Below are positions 6,987 to 11,789 of a stretch of DNA of 11,789 nt, one piece after another. The notes beneath the pieces were generated by a model. It had not been told where the DNA came from. It did not search any database and worked only from the letters and a program-made list of their open reading frames with translations. The position numbers and the translations under genes were made by a program. Source of the stretch: Brevundimonas sp. UBA2388 (GTDB lineage: Bacteria > Pseudomonadota > Alphaproteobacteria > Caulobacterales > Caulobacteraceae); assembly GCA_002343425.1 (NCBI GenBank), contig DDSO01000129.1:5767-17555 (forward strand), read 5' to 3'. Positions within the stretch are counted from its first letter, which is position 1; every line of letters begins with the position of its first letter.

Positions 6987-7019
6987 CCGGGATGATCATC
7001 CGGTCCGGTGAACGAACCG

Positions 7020-10000
7020 CTATTCCGCCGGCTGCTTCCCGGCCTCGACCGTGTCGCGCTGACCGTGGAACATCCGGCCGAGGCGCCGCTCCAGTCGGGT
7101 CTTCACGCCGTCAACCAGGCTGAAGACGACCGGCACGAAGAGCAGGCTGAGTCCCGTTGAGGTGATCAGCCCGCCGATCACCGCCACCGCCATGGGCGAA
7201 CGGAACGCGGTGCCTTCACCGATCGCCGCCGCGATCGGCAACATGCCCAGCCCCATCGCCATGGTCGTCATGATGATCGGACGCGCCCGCTTGTGGGCAG
7301 CGTCCATCAGGGCGTCCCGCCGGGACATGCCCTGCTTCATGGCGATGATGGCGTAGTCGACCAGCAGGATGGAGTTCTTCGCCGCGATCCCGGTCAGCAT
7401 GATGATGCCGATCAGGGCCGGCATCGACAGTGACTTGCCGGTGATCAGCAGGGCCAGGAAGGCGCCGCCGAAGGACACGGGAAGTGCAGCGAGGATGACG
7501 ACCGGGTGGAAGAAGCTGCCGAACAGCAGCACCAGCACCACATACATCAGCAGGATGCCGGTGATGATGGCGAAGCCGAAGCCGGTCGCCAGTTCCTGAT
7601 TGCTTTCCGCGTCGCCGGTCAGCTGCTGGAACACCCCGTCCGGCAGGTTGTTCATCGTCGGCAGGGCGTCGACCGCCTCCGTCGCGACGCTGAGCGGCAC
7701 GCCGGCCAGTTCGGCCGAAATCGTGGCCACGCGGCGGCGGTCCAGCCGTTCGATCTGGTTGGGTCCGGCGCCGAAGCTGATATCGGCCACGGCCGATAGC
7801 GGCACGGTCCCGCCGGACGCCGTCGGTACCTGCAGGTTCTCGATCACGCCCAGCTGACTGCGGGCCTCCTCCGCCAGCATCACCCGGATCGGGATCTGGC
7901 GGTCGCCCAGGTTGAATTTGGGCAACAGCTGATCGGCGTCGCCAAGGGTGGCGACGCGGGCTGCCTGGCTGATCGCACCGGCCGAAACGCCCTGGAGTGC
8001 GGCGACATCCGGCTTCGGGGTGATCAGGATTTCCGGTCGGACCAGGGCCGAGGAGGATGCGACATTGGCGAGTTCGGGCAGGGCGCGCATCTCGCGCTCC
8101 ACCCGGGCCGCCGCGATCTCCAGTTGCCGGGGATTGTCGCTGACCAGCGCAATACTCATCAGACCGCTTCCGTCGCCGCCCGCTCCGAACTGGATCCGGG
8201 CGCCCGGGATAGCCTTCAGCTCACGGCCGATTTCGCGCTCGAACTCCTGCTGGCTGAGCCTCCGGTCCCAGCGGCTGACCAGATTGATGGTCATGTTCGC
8301 CCGGCGCACCTCTGCCGCGCCGCCGCCGCCGCCGGGGCCGAAACTGACCGTGGCTGAGCCGATGGACGAGAAGACCGAGTCGACCTCGGGCCGGGCCCGG
8401 AGAATTTCCGTCACCTGACGTACGGCCTCATCGGTCTGTTCCAGCGTGGTTCCGGGCGCCAGTTCGACCGTCGCACTGGAGCGTGAGATGTCCTCTGCCG
8501 GAATGAACTCGCCGGGCAGGGTGGACGCGAGGCCCAGGGATCCGACGAAAAACGCCAGACCCATGCCCATGACCCACAGCCGGTGGTCCTTGAGCCGGTA
8601 GAAGACCCGCCGCCGCATCCAGCTACCGCGGCCCGCCGCCCGGTCGGCGGCCAGCCCGGGATCGGTCGAGGACGACAGGCACCAGTTCAGGGCCGCGAGG
8701 AACGGCTTCATCCATTTTGGATCGGCGTGCTCCTTGCCCTGATCGCGCTTGAGCAAATAGGCCCCCATCAGGGGGGTGATCGTTCGGGCGACCACGAGGG
8801 AGAAGCCGACACTGACGCAGGTGGCGATGGCGAAGGATTTGAAGAACTGACCGACCACGCCCGGCATGAAGCCGGTCGGCGCGAACACCGCGACCAGGGT
8901 CGCCGTCGTGGCGATAACGGCCAGACCGATCTCGTCCGCCGCCTCCATGGCGGCCGGGTAGGGCGCCTTGCCGTCGCGGATGTGGCGGACGATGTTCTCG
9001 ATCTCGACGATGGCGTCATCCACCAGAATGCCGATGGTCAACGACAGGGCCAGCAGCGTCACGACATTCAGCGACTGGTTGGTCAGGTCCATGATCCAGA
9101 AGGTCGGGATCAGGGACAGCGGCATGGCCACGGCGGTGATGAAGGTCGCCCGCCAGTCCCGCAGGAAGATGAACACCACGGCAATGGCCAGCAGGGCGCC
9201 GAGCAGCAGGGCCTCGACCGAGGCGTGGAAATTGTTGATCACATCCGACGTGATATCCGACACCTTCTCGAAGGAGACGTCGGCGCGTTCGGCGTCCAGC
9301 GCCTCGATCGCCTCAATGGACTGGTGATAGACGTCGACCTCGGACGAGCCGATGGAGCGGACGATGCCAAACCCGACCACTTCCTGCCCGTTGAACCGGG
9401 CCCGGCCGCGCTGTTCGGACCATTCGTCCACGACCTCACCCAGATCGCCGAGGCGGACCGCCCGCCCGTTGACCGGGATCAGGGTGTCGCTCAAGGCTTC
9501 GACCGTCAGGGCTGAACCGACCGTGCGGATGGCCTGTTCCTCGCCGCCGATCTCGCCCCGGCCACCGGGAAGGTTGGCATTTGAGGCGCGAAGTTGCTGC
9601 GACACCGCGGCGGCCGTCACGCCCTGGGCAGCCAGTTTACCCGGGTCCAGCTTGATGCGTATCTCACGGCTGACGCCGCCGTCGCGGTTGATCTGGCTGA
9701 CGCCCTTGACCTGCAACAGGCGTTTGGAAACCGTGTTGTCGACGAACCAGCTCAGCTCCTCCGGACTCATGCCGGGCGCGCGCACCACATAGTTCAGGAT
9801 GGGCAGGCCGGTGAATTCGATCCGCTGGACCACGGGTTCCTGGACATCGGCGGGCAGGTCCTGACGCACGGCGGCGACGGCATTGCGCACATCGTTGGTG
9901 GCCTTCTCCAGGTCCACGCCCAGCTCGAACTCGACCAGTGTGGTCGAGGCGCTGTCCGTGACGGTGGAGCTGATCTTTCTCACCCGTCCGAGGCCGGCCA

Positions 10001-10220
10001 GGGAGTCCTCCACCAGCCGCGTGACCTGGGTTTCCAGCTCGGTCGGAGCGGCCCCGGGCTGAACCACCGTGACCGCCACGATCGGCAGGTCGACGTCGGG
10101 GAAATTATTGGTGCGCAGGTTGAAATAGCTGCTGACGCCCGCGATCGTCAGGACGACGAACAGCAGGACGATCGGAATCGGATTCCGTATCGACCATGAG
10201 GAGATGTTGTTGAAATTCAT
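7020..10220 (-). CDS. RND multidrug efflux pump, HAE1/AcrB-type inner-membrane transporter
   Basis: This is a complete 1066-residue resistance-nodulation-division pump that exports hydrophobic compounds by proton antiport, working as a trimer in the inner membrane with an adaptor and an outer-membrane channel. It begins MNFNNISSWSIRNPIPIVLL (first helix about 11-31), followed by the first periplasmic porter region (about 35-333). Helices 2-6 (about 335-490) include the proton-relay pair D401-D402 in GILVDDAIVEIENIVRH. The second porter region covers about 570-875 and has a glycine run at 629-634. Helices 8-12 (about 877-1037) include the relay lysine K948 in TGIAAKNSILLVDYA. All relay residues are present, so it looks functional. 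A basic cytoplasmic insert at about 490-545 separates the halves. The ATG overlaps the adaptor stop (ATGA). The substrate cannot be read from sequence. The family match is certain; the closest named pump (AcrB, MexF, MdtB and others) is not. Confidence 0.96.
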   Translation of the reverse strand: MNFNNISSWSIRNPIPIVLLFVVLTIAGVSSYFNLRTNNFPDVDLPIVAVTVVQPGAAPTELETQVTRLVEDSLAGLGRVRKISSTVTDSASTTLVEFELGVDLEKATNDVRNAVAAVRQDLPADVQEPVVQRIEFTGLPILNYVVRAPGMSPEELSWFVDNTVSKRLLQVKGVSQINRDGGVSREIRIKLDPGKLAAQGVTAAAVSQQLRASNANLPGGRGEIGGEEQAIRTVGSALTVEALSDTLIPVNGRAVRLGDLGEVVDEWSEQRGRARFNGQEVVGFGIVRSIGSSEVDVYHQSIEAIEALDAERADVSFEKVSDITSDVINNFHASVEALLLGALLAIAVVFIFLRDWRATFITAVAMPLSLIPTFWIMDLTNQSLNVVTLLALSLTIGILVDDAIVEIENIVRHIRDGKAPYPAAMEAADEIGLAVIATTATLVAVFAPTGFMPGVVGQFFKSFAIATCVSVGFSLVVARTITPLMGAYLLKRDQGKEHADPKWMKPFLAALNWCLSSSTDPGLAADRAAGRGSWMRRRVFYRLKDHRLWVMGMGLAFFVGSLGLASTLPGEFIPAEDISRSSATVELAPGTTLEQTDEAVRQVTEILRARPEVDSVFSSIGSATVSFGPGGGGGAAEVRRANMTINLVSRWDRRLSQQEFEREIGRELKAIPGARIQFGAGGDGSGLMSIALVSDNPRQLEIAAARVEREMRALPELANVASSSALVRPEILITPKPDVAALQGVSAGAISQAARVATLGDADQLLPKFNLGDRQIPIRVMLAEEARSQLGVIENLQVPTASGGTVPLSAVADISFGAGPNQIERLDRRRVATISAELAGVPLSVATEAVDALPTMNNLPDGVFQQLTGDAESNQELATGFGFAIITGILLMYVVLVLLFGSFFHPVVILAALPVSFGGAFLALLITGKSLSMPALIGIIMLTGIAAKNSILLVDYAIIAMKQGMSRRDALMDAAHKRARPIIMTTMAMGLGMLPIAAAIGEGTAFRSPMAVAVIGGLITSTGLSLLFVPVVFSLVDGVKTRLERRLGRMFHGQRDTVEAGKQPAE

Positions 10221-11365
10221 CGGCCGGCGGCTCCGGCCGGTGCGGCCGCGGGAGCGGGAGCGGCCCTCGGCTCAACCACCGTCACCACATCGCCTTCACC
10301 GAGGAAACCGGCGCCCTGGACGACAACCCGCTGGTTGGCTTCCAGACCGCTGACGACCTGGATTTGCGTCCCGTTCCGGGCTCCCGTGGTGATGGGATTG
10401 AAATGCACGGCGTTGCGGGCACCGATCGTATAGACTCCGGCCCTGCCCTCGCGAAAGACGACGGCGTCGGACGGCACCACCACGGCGGGCTGGGCCCCCA
10501 CGTCGATCGATGCGCGGGCGAACATGCCGGGGCGCAGGCCGCTGCCGGAAGACAGCGCAATGCGGGCGATGCCGAGGCGGGTCTGGGGATTGACCTCGGG
10601 GGTCACGATCCGGACACGCCCGGTCGCACCGGGGGCCTGTTCGGAGGCGATGGTGGCGGCCATGCCGGACCGGACAAGCCGCAGCTCGGCCTCGGGGATT
10701 TCCGCATCCAGTTCCAGCCGCCCGTCACGCACCATGCGGAACAGTTCGGTGCCAGGCTGGACGATCTGGCCGCGGGTGACGCTGCGGCTGCTGATCAGGC
10801 CGGCGACCGGTGCGCGAATACTGGTCTGGTTCAGCCGGGTCCGGGTCTCGCTGAGCGAGGCCTGGGCGGCAGACAATTGTGCCCGCGCCGAGCGTTGGTT
10901 GGCAATGGCCGTGTCCAGCGAGGCCTGGCTCAGAAAGCCGCGTCCGCGAAGCTCCTCGGCCCGGGCCAGGGCCGAGTCCTCACGCGCCGCATTGGCCTCG
11001 GCGCTGGCCACGCCGGCCTGCTGCTGGCGCAGCTGGGCCTGAAGCACGTCGTCGTTCAGCTTGACCAGAAGTTGTCCCTGCCGGACGTAGGCGCCCTCGT
11101 CGACATAGACGCCGATAGCCGTCAGGCCGCCGGTCTCGGCGCCGACCGGCACCTCTTCCCAGGCCGAGACGGTGCCCGACGCCGTGACCGAGCGCGGCTG
11201 GTTGATCAGGACCGCGGTTGCCGCTGTGACCGTCTGGCTCGCGCTGCGCGCCGCCGCGGCCGCCTTTGCCTTGGAGTCGCTGTCGCCGCTGCCGCAGGCC
11301 GCCAGGGCCAGGCCGAGGGCCATCATGACCGCACCGGCCAGACTGTTCCGCACAATGTTCGCCAC
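10217..11365 (-). CDS. RND efflux periplasmic adaptor (membrane fusion) lipoprotein
   Basis: This is a 382-residue HlyD-type adaptor linking the RND pump to an outer-membrane channel in the periplasm. The frame is open to 11479, but I chose the GTG at 11365. It has AAGGGGA 6 bases upstream and immediately gives a lipoprotein signal peptide (residues 1-23) with lipobox LAAC and acylated C24. Domains in order are the first lipoyl half (about 60-105, VPVGAETGGLTAIGVYVDEG), an alpha-helical hairpin (about 106-182, rich in A, Q, E and R), the second lipoyl half (IRAPVAGLISSRSVTRGQIV, 183-202), a beta-barrel (about 215-295), and a membrane-proximal domain (about 296-365). The C-terminal tail is alanine- and proline-rich (368-382). 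It is followed by the pump gene with a 4-base overlap. No TolC-like gene adjoins, so the complex probably uses a channel encoded elsewhere. A candidate promoter at 11451-11479 supports the GTG start, because the longer frame would begin inside it. Confidence 0.94.
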   Translation of the reverse strand: MANIVRNSLAGAVMMALGLALAACGSGDSDSKAKAAAAARSASQTVTAATAVLINQPRSVTASGTVSAWEEVPVGAETGGLTAIGVYVDEGAYVRQGQLLVKLNDDVLQAQLRQQQAGVASAEANAAREDSALARAEELRGRGFLSQASLDTAIANQRSARAQLSAAQASLSETRTRLNQTSIRAPVAGLISSRSVTRGQIVQPGTELFRMVRDGRLELDAEIPEAELRLVRSGMAATIASEQAPGATGRVRIVTPEVNPQTRLGIARIALSSGSGLRPGMFARASIDVGAQPAVVVPSDAVVFREGRAGVYTIGARNAVHFNPITTGARNGTQIQVVSGLEANQRVVVQGAGFLGEGDVVTVVEPRAAPAPAAAPAGAAGR

Positions 11366-11370
11366 GTCTT

Positions 11371-11378
11371 GTCCCCTT
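11371..11378 (-). promoter_or_regulatory. Ribosome binding site deciding the adaptor start
   Basis: On the minus strand AAGGGGAC is followed after a short spacer by the GTG at 11365-11363. This position, together with the lipoprotein signal that begins there, argues against the ATG at 11479. Confidence 0.75.
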
Positions 11379-11450
11379 GGACGCCACGGATGGGGAGCCG
11401 CGCGCCATTCGTTCAGGCCGCCCGTCCCGGGCGCTCCTGTCATCAGCCGT

Positions 11451-11479
11451 TGAATAGCGGTTTCACCGCGGCTTCTCAA
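11451..11479 (-). promoter_or_regulatory. Candidate sigma-70-type promoter of the efflux operon
   Basis: On the minus strand TTGAGA (11479-11474) is followed after exactly 17 bases by TATTCA (11456-11451). The -35 matches consensus at five of six positions, the -10 at three of six. Transcription would start near 11444, giving a leader of about 80 bases before the adaptor GTG. A 5-bp inverted repeat GCGGT-TTC-ACCGC (11457-11469) fills most of the spacer, a typical place for a repressor site. Confidence 0.45.
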
Positions 11480-11508
11480 ACGCCAAAGCGGCCCTTACCT
11501 CGAAGTAA

Positions 11509-11546
11509 TCCGGACCGGTACATCGACGCAGTCCGGACCGGTCCGG
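11509..11546. repeat. Duplicated 11-bp box, second copy within a 14-bp palindrome
   Basis: TCCGGACCGGT occurs at 11509-11519 and again at 11532-11542, 23 bases apart start to start. The second copy extends into the perfect palindrome CCGGACCGGTCCGG (11533-11546). It lies between the efflux promoter candidate and lepA, so it may be an operator for either gene. Short GC-rich palindromes are fairly common in this genome type. Confidence 0.5.
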
Positions 11547-11576
11547 CGGCGAAATGCGCCGGGAACCGCGTGCGCG

Positions 11577-11603
11577 TTGGCGATCCGGCCCCGCCGTGCT
11601 ACC
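11577..11603 (+). promoter_or_regulatory. Possible lepA promoter with little or no leader
   Basis: TTGGCG (11577-11582) and GCTACC (11598-11603) are 15 bases apart and resemble the Caulobacter housekeeping consensus (TTGACG, then GCTANAWC). If used, transcription would begin within a few bases of the lepA ATG at 11613. The match is partial, so this is tentative. Confidence 0.25.
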
Positions 11604-11612
11604 GGCGCGGCC

Positions 11613-11789
11613 ATGACGACCCCTCCCATCGACCGCATCCGAAACTTCAGTGTGGTGGCCCACATTGACCACGGCAAGTCCACGCTTTCCGACCGGCTGA
11701 TCCAATTCACCGGCGGCCTGACCGCGCGCGAGATGAGCGCGCAGGTGCTCGACTCGATGGATATCGAGAAGGAGCGGGGCATCACCATC
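11613..11789 (+). CDS. lepA: Elongation factor 4 (LepA), N-terminal part only
   Basis: These are the first 59 residues of the LepA/EF4 translational GTPase, a cytoplasmic ribosome-associated factor related to EF-G. The start [20 protein letters not shown] is typical of LepA. The P-loop (G1) AHIDHGKST is at 16-24, with K22 and S23 contacting nucleotide phosphate and Mg2+. [19 protein letters not shown] (about 34-52) is specific to LepA within the GTPase superfamily, and RGITI (55-59) is the start of the switch I/G2 region. The gene runs off the right edge. No clear Shine-Dalgarno precedes the ATG. It is divergent from the efflux operon and its chromosomal housekeeping role is unrelated to it. 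Confidence 0.95.
   Translation, partial: MTTPPIDRIRNFSVVAHIDHGKSTLSDRLIQFTGGLTAREMSAQVLDSMDIEKERGITI

Noticed and set aside
6533..7123. Open frames on both strands across the convergent intergenic region
   Set aside because: They run through the inverted repeat, a terminator and the end of the pump gene. They are arginine- and proline-rich with repeat-derived peptides (VVAFVVPVVM) and have no ribosome site or homology I recognise.
11366..11479. Longer N-terminus for the adaptor from ATG 11479
   Set aside because: It would add 38 polar residues ahead of a lipoprotein signal peptide and would begin inside the predicted -35 element. The GTG at 11365 has a good ribosome site.
10364..11668. 434-residue plus-strand open frame over the adaptor and into lepA
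   Set aside because: It overlaps two real genes in other frames and has shadow-like composition.

Overview
The window is high-GC DNA (by eye well above 60% G+C) with tightly packed genes, a TonB-dependent receptor, a fused MrpA/MrpB antiporter subunit and a typical alphaproteobacterial LepA start. This suggests an alphaproteobacterium. The Caulobacterales (Caulobacter/Brevundimonas-like) are my best guess, but that is inference from style; no rRNA or diagnostic marker is present.

Layout from left to right. (1) 1-3441, minus strand: the front part of an Mrp/Mnh/Pha-type multi-subunit Na+(K+)/H+ antiporter operon, in transcription order mrpA-mrpB fusion, mrpC, mrpD (cut by the window edge). 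The genes overlap by 4 and 3 bases, which suggests translational coupling. mrpEFG would be expected beyond the left edge. (2) 3442-3871: a divergent intergenic region with several small palindromes but no convincing promoter. (3) 3872-6475, plus strand: a stand-alone TonB-dependent outer-membrane receptor of unknown ligand, ending in a very strong rho-independent terminator. (4) 6476-7019: a convergent intergenic region. Between the receptor's terminator and the terminator of the genes to the right lies a roughly 200-bp inverted-repeat element with 32-bp perfect arms and further palindromes in its loop. It is the least explained piece of the window. (5) 7020-11365, minus strand: a two-gene RND efflux operon, a lipoprotein periplasmic adaptor followed by an HAE1-type RND pump, overlapping by ATGA. 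No outer-membrane channel or regulator gene is present. (6) 11366-11612: a divergent regulatory region with a plausible promoter for the efflux operon, a small palindrome inside that promoter, and a duplicated 11-bp box. (7) 11613-11789, plus strand: the start of lepA (elongation factor 4), cut by the right edge.

The genes form four independent transcription units: ion homeostasis, outer-membrane uptake, drug or solvent export, and a translation factor. Nothing in the sequence ties them into one pathway. No phage, insertion sequence, CRISPR array, tRNA or rRNA was seen. The coding content is conventional; the unusual material is intergenic.
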